The position numbers and the translations under genes are program-made. A model generated the notes under the pieces. The model ran no database searches, was not told where the DNA came from, and saw nothing but the letters and a program-made list of their open reading frames with translations. This document shows positions 16,587-24,945 of a stretch of 34,583 nt of DNA, piece after piece. Each line of letters starts with the position of its first letter. Positions within the stretch are counted from its first letter, which is position 1. Origin of the DNA: Bacillota bacterium (GTDB lineage: Bacteria; Bacillota; Sulfobacillia; Sulfobacillales; Sulfobacillaceae); assembly GCA_021784595.1 (NCBI GenBank), contig JAJYHT010000025.1, positions 1 through 34,583 of the forward strand, in the 5' to 3' direction.

Positions 16587-17954
16587 TTACGATTGCCACA
16601 ACCAAGGGACCGTGTCTAGATGTTCTAGTTGAAGAATGCGTTGGATTGCGGGGTCCACGACATGGGGCGGACAGTCTCCAAAGTGTGCGATACGGAGGGC
16701 CTTTTCGCGGATTTGATCGCGTGACAAAAAATTATCGGGGTCGCCTAACGGAGCGTCAATGTGACCTTTTACCACGGAACCCTCCGTCGTTTTCACAGTG
16801 ACTTTGCCGATCCAGCGTTCAGGGTAGGCTGCCTCGACTTCCGCATCCTCCACCATTGTGACACGTTCCATGAATGCCCTGATCTGCGGATCATGCAAGC
16901 TTACGTCATTAAAGTCGTCAATGCTGGCGTGACCACGCAACGCGATCAAACTTAGTACGAATGGCATGGAAAATTTGGCCTGGTGTGGTGTCGCCGCCGC
17001 GCGAGCGGGACCTAGCACGTCGATAGCGGCCCGATGGACATGCGCCGTCACGGCCTCAATGCTCTGGGGTTGAATGTTATAGGTCTTGATCACATGATGC
17101 AAGGCATCGGCAGATGGATGCGTGTGACGACAAGATGCATGCCATTTCAAAGACGTCTCTAAAATTGCCCATCGTTCGCCTAAACCGTGAATCAACGCGT
17201 CAGGGTGGACGTTGGAAGACATACCGCGTCCCATGGCTTGCTCACCTTCTAAAATTTGACGGGCGGCCGTGAGTCCCCAATCGGCAGCGTAAGCGGCGAG
17301 AAGACCGTCACTTGCTGCTTTGGCCGTATGCAGTTGTTTGGAGTCCGCAGCATCGCGTAAAAATTCCCATAGCCCAGCGGCTTGGGTGCCTGCCGAGCCG
17401 ACGGCTTGGCGAAAGCCTTCCGCATTGAGCTGGAGTATGCGCGCGCCCGCAGCTGCCGATGCCAACGTGCCAGCAGTCCCTGTGGTGTGAAAGGTTTTGT
17501 AGTGGCTTTGACCGAGGAATCGACCGATGCGAACACCCACTTCATATCCCACGACAATGCTGAGGAGCAAGGTAGAACCGCTGGCACCCTGTGCTTGTGC
17601 CATGGCTAAGGCGGAAGGAATGACCACGGTGCCCGGATGAAACACGGCCCCGTTATGCACGTCGTCTTGTTCCACGACGTGTGAGGCCGCCCCATTGACC
17701 AGGGCCGCGAAAAAGGGACTCGTCCCGCGAAATTGGCCGGTGACCGTCTGGCTAGCCCCGCTAGTGGGGCCCATCGTGTTCGCAAAGCGTTCGAACACGT
17801 GCACGGCTCGGGATGACCGTCCCGCTAATGCGGCTCCCATCCAGTCTATGAGGAGGTCCTGGGTCCGTTCAATGACGGGCTGGGGAATCGCATCGTACGT
17901 CAACTGGCTACAAAACGCAATCAACTGATCGGTCGCTTCTCCTGGTTGCATCAT
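16587..17954 (-). CDS. MmgE/PrpD-family protein
   Basis: A 455-residue member of the family that includes 2-methylcitrate dehydratase (PrpD) and cis-aconitate decarboxylase. The all-helical N-terminal half has DWMGAALAG, NGAASHVVEQDDVHNGAVFHPG (the HxxxxDD active-site region) and GYEVGVRIG. The C-terminal lid has SLKWHASCRHTHPSADAL. Length is typical. The start ATG overlaps the stop of the upstream lyase gene by 4 bases (ATGA), and AAAGGAGG precedes it. Dehydration, hydration or decarboxylation of a tri- or dicarboxylate fits the neighbours; the exact substrate does not follow from sequence. Confidence 0.82.
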   Translation of the reverse strand: MMQPGEATDQLIAFCSQLTYDAIPQPVIERTQDLLIDWMGAALAGRSSRAVHVFERFANTMGPTSGASQTVTGQFRGTSPFFAALVNGAASHVVEQDDVHNGAVFHPGTVVIPSALAMAQAQGASGSTLLLSIVVGYEVGVRIGRFLGQSHYKTFHTTGTAGTLASAAAGARILQLNAEGFRQAVGSAGTQAAGLWEFLRDAADSKQLHTAKAASDGLLAAYAADWGLTAARQILEGEQAMGRGMSSNVHPDALIHGLGERWAILETSLKWHASCRHTHPSADALHHVIKTYNIQPQSIEAVTAHVHRAAIDVLGPARAAATPHQAKFSMPFVLSLIALRGHASIDDFNDVSLHDPQIRAFMERVTMVEDAEVEAAYPERWIGKVTVKTTEGSVVKGHIDAPLGDPDNFLSRDQIREKALRIAHFGDCPPHVVDPAIQRILQLEHLDTVPWLWQS

Positions 17955-18781
17955 ACGTCCTCCTTTGTCATCGGGTGCTGCTTTGCGGTCTCAAGGATAC
18001 GTCGCGCCCGTTCGAGTACTGGGCGGTCCACCATTTCTCCGCCAATCCGCACGGCTCCGGCTTGCTCTGACTGCGTCACAATCTGCTCGGCCCACTGTCG
18101 TTCCGCATCGGAAGGCATGAATATGCGGTTTACGGGCGCAATCTGTTGGGGATGAATAATCAACCGGCCTTGAAATCCCATGGTTCGTCCCCGCTGTGTG
18201 GACAAAGTGAATTGGTCCTTGTCGTCAAGGTAGGGAAAAACTGTGTCGATTGGACCGGGCCAGTTCCACGCTCGAGAGACCCACGGCAAGAGGGTCCGGG
18301 GTCCGAGCAGCTCGAGTTCTTCGGGGGTAGCTTGCGCACCAATGTCGTTGAGATAGTCCAAGCTTCCGAAGGCCAGTCGGATAGGATCGCCGAAGAGATG
18401 CCAAGGGGTGGCGGCATGGCTCAGATCCCACAAGCCGCGGGCCGATTCGATGATGAAGACCCATTCGCGATGCGAAAGGTCGGACGGGATTTGACGGTGT
18501 AATTGTTCGAGCCGTGTTTGGTCCATCTTGGGGACGACCCAACGCTGATGAGGCCATAAAGCCGACAAATCCTCGAGATCATTGATACGAATCCAAGGCA
18601 CCCTGTCTCCTGGCACCTCAGCGAGTAAGCGCAAAAGTGTGTCCCGGGCTTGATCTTTATGGGAGACGGGCACGGCGTCCTCAAGATCCCAAATGACTTG
18701 GTCTGCATTGCTGTGTAACGCTTTGAGGCAGCGATCCGCAACGTCTCCGGGCGCAAATAACCAAGAACGATAACGCTCCAT
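17951..18781 (-). CDS. CitE-like acyl-CoA lyase (HpcH/HpaI superfamily)
   Basis: A 276-residue TIM-barrel lyase of the CitE-like group that cleaves 3-hydroxyacyl-CoA thioesters such as citramalyl-CoA, malyl-CoA or beta-methylmalyl-CoA. LFAPGDVADRCLKAL begins the protein, DLEDAV follows near residue 32, and the metal ligands appear as the E of IIESARG and the D of FGSLDYLNDIGA. GRLIIHPQQI closes the barrel. Stand-alone members are not part of citrate lyase; no CitD or CitF lies nearby. The start ATG 18781 has GGAGGAG about 12 bases upstream, a slightly long spacer. It is coupled to the downstream MmgE/PrpD gene by overlap. Confidence 0.85.
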   Translation of the reverse strand: MERYRSWLFAPGDVADRCLKALHSNADQVIWDLEDAVPVSHKDQARDTLLRLLAEVPGDRVPWIRINDLEDLSALWPHQRWVVPKMDQTRLEQLHRQIPSDLSHREWVFIIESARGLWDLSHAATPWHLFGDPIRLAFGSLDYLNDIGAQATPEELELLGPRTLLPWVSRAWNWPGPIDTVFPYLDDKDQFTLSTQRGRTMGFQGRLIIHPQQIAPVNRIFMPSDAERQWAEQIVTQSEQAGAVRIGGEMVDRPVLERARRILETAKQHPMTKEDV

Positions 18782-18790
18782 GGATGTGGA

Positions 18791-19306
18791 TCACTCCTCC
18801 CGCGGTGGTGATCCGGCGAGGTGGGGGCGTGGTATTTCGGGGCCTTTCCCTCGTTTATAAACCATAATCGTGCGTTTGAAGCGTATCACCACGGTTCCAT
18901 CTTGGTTGAATCCGGTGGTTTTGACTTGGACAATGCCGACATTGTCCCGAGACTGCGACTCCCGTTTATTTAGTACTTCTGACTGTGAGTAAATGGTGTC
19001 CCCTTCAAATACTGGATGGGGGAGCACCACTTCATCCCATCCCAAATTGGCGAATACATTTTGCGAGATATCGGTGACGCTTTGACCCGTTACTAAAGCC
19101 AACGTAAAAGTAGAGTCGACCAGCGGCTGGCCAAAACTGGTTTGGTGCGCATAAAAGTGATCGAAATGCACTGGTGCGGTGTTTTGCGTCAACAACGTGA
19201 ACCAAATATTGTCCGCTCCAATAATTGTGCGGCCTAAAGGGTGACGGTACACGTCCCCGACTTCAAAATCCTCGTAAAACCTGCCACGCCAGCCTTCGTG
19301 GATCAT
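18791..19306 (-). CDS. MaoC-like acyl-CoA hydratase
   Basis: A 171-residue hotdog-fold protein that hydrates an enoyl-CoA. The active-site pair D-x4-H appears in PVHFDHFYAH, and the following FGQPLVDS replaces the usual FG..IAHG. NLGWDEVVLPHPVFEGDT and KRESQSR also resemble the MaoC subgroup found beside CitE-like lyases in actinobacteria (the Rv2499c/Rv2498c pair of Mycobacterium tuberculosis, from memory). A mesaconyl-CoA or itaconyl-CoA hydratase role fits the gene order. AAGGAGGG precedes ATG 19306. The gap to the upstream CoA-transferase gene is 52 bases, and 9 bases separate it from the lyase. Confidence 0.82.
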   Translation of the reverse strand: MIHEGWRGRFYEDFEVGDVYRHPLGRTIIGADNIWFTLLTQNTAPVHFDHFYAHQTSFGQPLVDSTFTLALVTGQSVTDISQNVFANLGWDEVVLPHPVFEGDTIYSQSEVLNKRESQSRDNVGIVQVKTTGFNQDGTVVIRFKRTIMVYKRGKGPEIPRPHLAGSPPREE

Positions 19307-19358
19307 GGCTTACCCTCCTTGTCCATCTCGGGGAGCTTGCACTGCTCCGATGTACCGA

Positions 19359-20537
19359 TTAAATGATTTTGAGACGTCGGAACTGCGCGATAGTCTGTGC
19401 GCTATACCCGAGCTCTTGGAGCATGGTTTCGGTGTGCTCTCCTAGTTTCGGCACTGGTCCCATTTGAGGCGTGACGCCGCTGACATTGAAGGGCGGCAGC
19501 AACGCCTCGATGGGCCCATTTTCCGTCTCCACCGTGCTCCAACGGTGGCGTGCCCGGAGTTGAGGATGGTTCCACATGTCTTCCATCGTGTTGAGTTGGG
19601 CGTAGGCAATACCCGCTTGGTCGAGACGCTGCACGACCTGGTCATGGGAGAGTGACGAGAAACACTCCTGAATTTGCGCATCCAACTCATCCCGGTGGGC
19701 CACGCGGGACGCATTGTCTCGAAAACGAGCGTCAGTCACCCAGTCGGGCCTAGCCAGCACCTCCTCACAAAAGCGCACCCATTCCCGTTCGTTTTGGATC
19801 CCCAAATACACCATGGTCCCATCTCCGACAGGATAGGGACCGTAGGGGGCGATGGTGGCATGAGCGGGCCCGGTACGTGCCGGGGCATGACCGCTGTAGT
19901 GACTATAATAGAGCGGATAGCTCATCCATTCTCCTAAGGCTTCTAACATGGAGACCTCGACAATGGTGCCGTGACCCTGTTGGTTGCGGGCCAAAAGAGC
20001 GGTTAAAATGCCCGTCAGGGCATACATTCCCGCCGCAATGTCAGCGATCGACACCCCCACTTTGACCGCTTGATTGGGAGTGCCGGTAATCGACAATAAG
20101 CCACTTTCGGCCTGGATCAGAAGATCATAGGCTTTCCGATCCCGCAGCGGTCCATCGGACCCAAATCCTGAAATATCACAGCAAATCAGTTCTGGATACT
20201 GAGCGTGCAATGCGGCACTGCCGATCCCTAATTTATCAGTGGCCCCGGGCTTTAAGTTTTGTACAAATACATCGGCTTTTTTGAGAAGTTCATGTAAGAT
20301 CTCTTGCCCTTTGGGTTGGGTCAGGTCTAGGGTCAGACTTTCTTTGCCGCGGTTGATCCACACAAAGTGACTCGACAATCCCTGGACGGAATCATCGTAA
20401 TAGCGGGCAAAATCCCCAGTGCCGGGTCGTTCAACTTTGATCACCCGGGCTCCCCAATCCGCCAATTGGCGGGTGGTGAAGGGGGCGGCGACTGCCTGTT
20501 CCAGGGAGACGACGACGATGTTCTCCAAGGGTAGCAT
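19359..20537 (-). CDS. Class III (CaiB/BaiF) CoA-transferase
   Basis: A 392-residue family III CoA-transferase, moving CoA between carboxylates (formyl-CoA, succinyl-CoA, carnitine and citramalate types). The catalytic aspartate is D138 in KAYDLLIQAESG. Other typical stretches are ADWGARVIKVERPGTGDFAR, NRGKESLTLDL, NLKPGATDKLGIG and DISGFGSDGP. The start is taken at ATG 20537, inside TAATG, where it overlaps the dehydrogenase stop by one base and has GAGG 8 bases upstream. A longer in-frame extension upstream is antisense-like and unlike the family. In this cluster it probably activates the dicarboxylate substrate using succinyl-CoA or acetyl-CoA. Confidence 0.9.
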   Translation of the reverse strand: MLPLENIVVVSLEQAVAAPFTTRQLADWGARVIKVERPGTGDFARYYDDSVQGLSSHFVWINRGKESLTLDLTQPKGQEILHELLKKADVFVQNLKPGATDKLGIGSAALHAQYPELICCDISGFGSDGPLRDRKAYDLLIQAESGLLSITGTPNQAVKVGVSIADIAAGMYALTGILTALLARNQQGHGTIVEVSMLEALGEWMSYPLYYSHYSGHAPARTGPAHATIAPYGPYPVGDGTMVYLGIQNEREWVRFCEEVLARPDWVTDARFRDNASRVAHRDELDAQIQECFSSLSHDQVVQRLDQAGIAYAQLNTMEDMWNHPQLRARHRWSTVETENGPIEALLPPFNVSGVTPQMGPVPKLGEHTETMLQELGYSAQTIAQFRRLKII

Positions 20538-21688
20538 TAATAGGACCTCGGCAATCCTAAGACATGTTCCGCAACATAGGCCAAGATCAGATTTGTTGAA
20601 ATCGGAGCCACTTGGAATAGTCGCGTCTCGCGAAACTTTCGTTCGATATCGTAGTCTGCAGCAAATCCATAGCCGCCATGCACCTGGATGGCGACATTGG
20701 CGGCTTCCCACGAGGCGTCCGCTGCTAATAGTTTCGCCAAATTGGCTTCTTCTCCGCACGATTGTCCCTGGTCAAATCGATGCGCGGATTCAAATCGCAT
20801 CAAATCTGCAGCGCGGATTTGAGCATAAGCCCGCGCAATAGGAAATTGTACGCCTTGATTTTGCCCAATGGGGCGATCGAACACGACACGGTCTTTCGCA
20901 TAGCGGGTTGCCTTTTCGATAAAGAATTCTCCGTCGCCGATGCATTCACCGGCAATCAAGATGCGTTCCGCGTTCATCCCGTCCAGAATATAGCGAAACC
21001 CTTCGCCTTCCTGGCCAATCAGGTTTTGTTCCGGGACCCAGACGTCATCGAAAAACAGCGCATTGGTTTCGTGATTCATCATGGTGTCAATCGGGGCAAC
21101 CGTCAAACCGTGTCCGATAGCCTCGTGCAGATTCACTAAAAACACTGAAAGACCCTGCGAGCGGCGGGTGACTTCGGCAATGGGGGTGGTGCGGGCCAAT
21201 AGCAACAGATAATCCGAATGCTGTACCCGGGAAATAAAAATTTTTTGCCCGCGAATCAGATACCCGTCGTCCTTCCGTCTAGCAGTGGTTTCCAAATGCG
21301 TTGTATCGGACCCAGCTCCGGGTTCAGTAACGCCAAATGCTTGCAATCGCAACTCTCCCTGGGCTACCGCTGGCAGCAGCCATTGCTTTTGCTGTGCAGA
21401 TCCATGGCGCAAGACGGTCCCCATCGTATACATTTGGGCATGACAGGCTGCGGCATTGCCTCCTGCGCGATTGACTTCTTCCAAGATGACCGACGCCTCG
21501 GTGATGCCGAGACCCGATCCACCGTATTCTTCGGGGATTAATGCCGCCAAGTAGCCGGCTCTGGTCATGGCCTGCACAAATGCAGCGGGGTATTGGCGTT
21601 CATGATCCAAGGTGCGCCAATAAGTGGCAGGAAAGGTGGCGCAAAGGTCTCGGACCCCTTGTCGCAAGTCTTCGAGCAATTCCTTCAT
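20537..21688 (-). CDS. Acyl-CoA dehydrogenase
   Basis: A 383-residue FAD-dependent acyl-CoA dehydrogenase, passing electrons to ETF. QAFGVTEPGAGSD and GYLIRGQKIFISR are the two PROSITE-type signatures, and QVHGGYGFAADYDIERKFRETRLFQVAPIS is the C-terminal helix region. At the position where medium-chain enzymes have the catalytic base (QIYEGT), this protein has QVAPIS, so E at 376-type is absent. E241 in MNAERIL lies where isovaleryl-CoA dehydrogenase keeps its base. This suggests a branched acyl-CoA substrate, such as methylsuccinyl-CoA. It is the first gene of the minus-strand operon, divergent from the GntR gene. Confidence 0.9.
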   Translation of the reverse strand: MKELLEDLRQGVRDLCATFPATYWRTLDHERQYPAAFVQAMTRAGYLAALIPEEYGGSGLGITEASVILEEVNRAGGNAAACHAQMYTMGTVLRHGSAQQKQWLLPAVAQGELRLQAFGVTEPGAGSDTTHLETTARRKDDGYLIRGQKIFISRVQHSDYLLLLARTTPIAEVTRRSQGLSVFLVNLHEAIGHGLTVAPIDTMMNHETNALFFDDVWVPEQNLIGQEGEGFRYILDGMNAERILIAGECIGDGEFFIEKATRYAKDRVVFDRPIGQNQGVQFPIARAYAQIRAADLMRFESAHRFDQGQSCGEEANLAKLLAADASWEAANVAIQVHGGYGFAADYDIERKFRETRLFQVAPISTNLILAYVAEHVLGLPRSY

Positions 21689-21742
21689 CGTATCCTCGAC
21701 TTCCTTATACTAAAATAGAAACGATACAACTATATCATCATC

Positions 21743-21776
21743 ATGACACAAATTTGATATAATATCAATAATCCAA
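21743..21776. promoter_or_regulatory. Palindromic operator-promoter in the divergent region
   Basis: TTGATAT-A-ATATCAA at 21754-21768 is a perfect 15-base palindrome and contains TATAAT (21758-21763) reading toward the GntR gene. It lies between the divergent catabolic operons. The 34-base block 21743-21776 is repeated with one mismatch at 30563-30596. AT-rich palindromes of this size are typical for GntR/FCD regulators, so autoregulation by the adjacent gene is likely. Confidence 0.7.
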
Positions 21777-21787
21777 AACCATCACGA

Positions 21788-22507
21788 GTGAAGGATGTGT
21801 TGACGATCACGCCGTTAGAAAATACCTTGACGAGTGCCCGGGTTGCCCAGGCAATTCGGCACGCCATCTTCATGGGTCAATTGAAACCTGGTTCTAAAAT
21901 TGCACAAGGCCTGCTGGCGGACCAACTAGGTGTGTCTCGGATGCCGATTCGCGAGGCCTTGGTCCAGCTAGCGGCGGAGGGGCTGGTCACTTTGGAACCC
22001 CGCCGCGGCGCCTGGGTGGCTTCGTTATCTTTGGCCACGATTGATGAATCGTACGCCTTGCGGGCTTGGTTGGAGCCCAAAGCGGTGGAACTCTCGGTGC
22101 CACGTCTGACGGAGGAGGACCTCCACGGATTGCGACACCATCTAGCGGCGCTGGAATCGGCGGAATCGCACAATGATGGAGATCGGTTTGTCACCGCGAA
22201 CACCGCATTTCACCAAATTCTGCGGAGTCGCTGTCCCTGGCCCAAACTGCAGGGATTTGTAGACATGCTGTGGAATGGTTTTCCGCCCTTAACTCCGCAA
22301 TTTGTTACGCAGCAAATGACGCAAGATCGTGCGGAACACGCAAAGTTGCTCCAGGCCGCAGAGGCCCACGACGGCGCTTACGCGGCCGCCACCATGGCGG
22401 AACATATTCGGCGCTCCGGCGACCGAGCCCGTGAGCATTTTCGGGGTTTAGGGTGGGTCTCGGAAGAGACGGAGATGATAGCGCCGGAACCAGGAAACCA
22501 GCGTTGA
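21788..22507 (+). CDS. GntR-family regulator, FadR/FCD type
   Basis: A 239-residue regulator. Residues 10-78 form a winged helix-turn-helix (QLGVSRMPIREALVQLAAEGLVTLEPRRGAWV). The all-helical FCD ligand-binding domain follows, with the metal-site type motif NTAFHQILR and histidines in EHAKLL and MAEHIRR. Such proteins are usually released from DNA by a pathway carboxylate. GTG 21788 lacks a clear ribosome binding site; GTG 21797 and TTG 21800 are alternatives and follow AAGGA at 21791-21795. A TATAAT box about 25 bases upstream allows a very short leader. Its likely operator is the palindrome just upstream, with a second copy near the distant transporter gene. Confidence 0.88.
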   Translation: MKDVLTITPLENTLTSARVAQAIRHAIFMGQLKPGSKIAQGLLADQLGVSRMPIREALVQLAAEGLVTLEPRRGAWVASLSLATIDESYALRAWLEPKAVELSVPRLTEEDLHGLRHHLAALESAESHNDGDRFVTANTAFHQILRSRCPWPKLQGFVDMLWNGFPPLTPQFVTQQMTQDRAEHAKLLQAAEAHDGAYAAATMAEHIRRSGDRAREHFRGLGWVSEETEMIAPEPGNQR

Positions 22508-23346
22508 GAGTGGTGTCGGTTCACCGCATTACCGATGCGGTCGCGGAGCTGTGCCGGACCGCTAATACTCTGTTGCCGCCGGACGTGTATCGCGCCTTAG
22601 CAGCGGCTCGCGCAGAGGAGATATCTCTGGTGGGCCAAATGACCCTCCAGCAGATTCTAGACAACGCGGAGTACGCCGCCCAATCGGGTGTGGCGCTGTG
22701 TCAGGATGGCGGTGTGACCTTGGTGTTCCTAGATATTGGGCAAGAGGTGCATCTTGTCGGCGGTCTGCTGGAGGACGCGGTGCAAGAGGGTGTCCGTCGA
22801 GGTTATCACACTAGTTATCTACGCGGATCCATCTTAGATCGCCCCTTTGGCGGAAACAATACTGGCGACAACACCCCTGCTATCCTATACCCCAAGATCG
22901 TCACAGGGAGTCAGGTGACCGTGACCGTCATGCCCAAGGGCGGCGGCGCCGATAACACCAGTCGTCTAGCGATGTTGACGCCCGCTGGAGGGTTGGATGC
23001 AGTGCATGATTTTTTGTTAGAGACCGTTGAAAAAGCGGGACCCGCGAGTTGCCCCCCGCTCATTGTGGGGATTGGACTAGGCGGCTCCTTCGATTACGTG
23101 GGCCAATTAGCTAAGCGGGCCTTGTTGCGAGACATTGGCACGCCCAATGCGGATCCTGCTCTCTATGCCTTGGAGCAGCAATGGCTCCGTGACATTAACC
23201 AGCTGGGGATCGGCCCACAAGGCTATGGAGGCGCGATGACTGCCTTGGCGGTGCACATTGTCGGCCACGCGCGGCATATCGCCAGTATTCCGGTGGCGGT
23301 CAATTTGCAGTGTCATTCGGCTCGAAAAGGTACGGTGGTGCTATGA
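22504..23346 (+). CDS. Class I fumarase/tartrate dehydratase-type alpha subunit
   Basis: About 280 residues. Three cysteines hold a [4Fe-4S] cluster that polarises the substrate hydroxyl: C66 in VALCQDGG, C183 in ASCPPLIVGIGLGGSFD and C270 in LQCHSARKG. Substrate-group residues appear in GGNNTGDNTPA and KGGGADNTS. This is the alpha part of split oxygen-sensitive hydro-lyases acting on fumarate, L-tartrate or mesaconate. The start is placed at TTG 22504, overlapping the GntR stop; GTG 22510 and 22513 are alternatives. A longer start at 22453 would overlap GntR by 55 bases. The beta subunit follows with an ATGA overlap. In this island a mesaconate/citramalate role is plausible. Confidence 0.87.
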   Translation: MRVVSVHRITDAVAELCRTANTLLPPDVYRALAAARAEEISLVGQMTLQQILDNAEYAAQSGVALCQDGGVTLVFLDIGQEVHLVGGLLEDAVQEGVRRGYHTSYLRGSILDRPFGGNNTGDNTPAILYPKIVTGSQVTVTVMPKGGGADNTSRLAMLTPAGGLDAVHDFLLETVEKAGPASCPPLIVGIGLGGSFDYVGQLAKRALLRDIGTPNADPALYALEQQWLRDINQLGIGPQGYGGAMTALAVHIVGHARHIASIPVAVNLQCHSARKGTVVL

Positions 23347-23906
23347 CTGACGTTGTGCATTTAACATGCCCCGTGGTCGACTCACTGCAGTTGCGGAGCT
23401 TACGGGCGGGCATGGCAGTTCGATTATCTGGAACGCTTTTGACGGCTCGGGATGCAGCGCACGCGCGTTTGCACCAGTTATTGCAGGCCTCCCAAGCCCT
23501 GCCGGTGAATTTGGAGAATCAGGCGCTCTATTATGTAGGACCAGCACCCGCGGCGCCGGGATTGGTGGTTGGCGCTGCGGGTCCTACGACGGCCAGCCGC
23601 ATGGATCCGTACACCCCGGAATTGCTTGCCCAGGGACTAAAGGTGACTATCGGCAAGGGATATCGGAGTGCAGCGGTCGTCTCCGCGATGGTCCGTCATC
23701 AGGCCGTGTATTTGGGGGCTATCGGTGGAATCGGGGCACTCCTCAGCCGAACGATCAAGAACGCACGAGTCTTGGCTTTCGAAGACCTGGGACCCGAAGC
23801 GATTTATGAACTGGTGGTGGAAGATTTTCCGGCGCTTGTGCTAGTCGATACCACTGGTCAGGATTATTACCAGATAGGCCAAGACTCTTATCGACGTCGA
23901 CGTTGA
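23343..23906 (+). CDS. Class I fumarase/tartrate dehydratase-type beta subunit
   Basis: A 187-residue beta subunit, equivalent to the C-terminal domain of fused class I fumarases and to TtdB. Typical sequence is LRAGMAVRLSGTLLTARDAAH (opening strand), VVGAAGPTTASRMDPYTPELL and KVTIGKGYRS, ending with LGPEAIYELVVEDFPALVLVD. The basic and serine residues of GPTTASRMD bind substrate carboxylates. ATG 23343 overlaps the alpha stop by 4 bases (ATGA), so the subunits are co-translated. Confidence 0.88.
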   Translation: MTDVVHLTCPVVDSLQLRSLRAGMAVRLSGTLLTARDAAHARLHQLLQASQALPVNLENQALYYVGPAPAAPGLVVGAAGPTTASRMDPYTPELLAQGLKVTIGKGYRSAAVVSAMVRHQAVYLGAIGGIGALLSRTIKNARVLAFEDLGPEAIYELVVEDFPALVLVDTTGQDYYQIGQDSYRRRR

Positions 23907-24025
23907 TGCCAGTGAAGATGCGGCGACACTATCGTTCATACCTTGGGCGTGTATCGCGTGTCGAGATTGCACTGGTTGGGGACCTGAAATTTTTCCCCGG
24001 GACTATGCCAAAGAGGAGGTCAGGA

Positions 24026-24805
24026 GTGGACATTTTATTGGAGGAACGGTATCACGAGAAACAGACCGTGCTTTTGACGTTAAATCGTCCTGAAGTCTTG
24101 AACGCATTCAATTCGGATTTGGGACGGGTATTGAACGCCACACTCGACCATCTTAGGGACGATAAAACGGTACGGGTGTTGGTGATTACCGGCAAGGGAC
24201 GAGCTTTTAGCACCGGTGGCGATTTGAAAGAACGGAACACCATGACTCCCGACCAATGGGCTGCCCACCATCGTCTGTTGGAGGAAGTCCATCGAAAATT
24301 ACGCACCTTTCCCAAACCCTATCTCTGCGCGGTTAATGGGATGGCCTTGGGCGGTGGCCTGGAAATGGCTCTCAGTGCAGATTTTTGTTATGCGGCAACA
24401 GACGCGTCTTTTGGGTTCCCCGAAGTGGGACGCGGGATCATCCCCGGAGTGGGCGGGACGCAAACCGTGGGGCGGTTTGTGTCCCGGGGGCGCGCACTGG
24501 AGTTGCTGTTGACCGGCAAGCCGATCAGTGCCATAGAAGCCTATCACTACGGTCTTGTGAACAAAGTGATCGATTCCGTCCAATTAATCCCGGAGATATT
24601 GAAGACCGCCGACATCCTGGCCAAAAATTCGCCATTTGCGGTACAGATGGCAAAGAAAGCGTTTCGGGTCGGTATCGACATGCCGTTGGAGGAGGGGGTC
24701 GACATGGCTCTGGAATGTTACAACCGCACTATTGTTCACCCAGACCGGGAAGAAGGGGTGCGCGCTTTTAATGAACGACGTCCTCCGCAATTCCTAGATA
24801 GCTAG
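24026..24805 (+). CDS. Enoyl-CoA hydratase/isomerase
   Basis: A 259-residue crotonase. The oxyanion-hole loops are AFSTGGDL and GMALGGGLEMAL, and both catalytic acids of the hydratase are present: E113 in GGGLE and E133 in FPEVGRG, 20 residues apart as in the well-studied rat enzyme. It should add water to, or isomerise, an enoyl-CoA. GTG 24026 is chosen because AGGAGG lies at 24014-24019 with 6 bases between; sequence upstream to 23903 is open but unlike the family. With a MaoC hydratase encoded on the other strand, the island has two hydratases, so they probably serve different steps. Confidence 0.9.
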   Translation: MDILLEERYHEKQTVLLTLNRPEVLNAFNSDLGRVLNATLDHLRDDKTVRVLVITGKGRAFSTGGDLKERNTMTPDQWAAHHRLLEEVHRKLRTFPKPYLCAVNGMALGGGLEMALSADFCYAATDASFGFPEVGRGIIPGVGGTQTVGRFVSRGRALELLLTGKPISAIEAYHYGLVNKVIDSVQLIPEILKTADILAKNSPFAVQMAKKAFRVGIDMPLEEGVDMALECYNRTIVHPDREEGVRAFNERRPPQFLDS

Positions 24806-24945
24806 GCCACGCAGGAGCATTTATTTCGCCACTTGATGGAGGACAACGGTTTTGTGATCGTGTCTGTCGAAGGCGTCGAAAGGAGTAAACCACACGATAC
24901 GTACGATGATAGGATGTTTAGCGAAATGTTTTTGCGAGGAATTTC

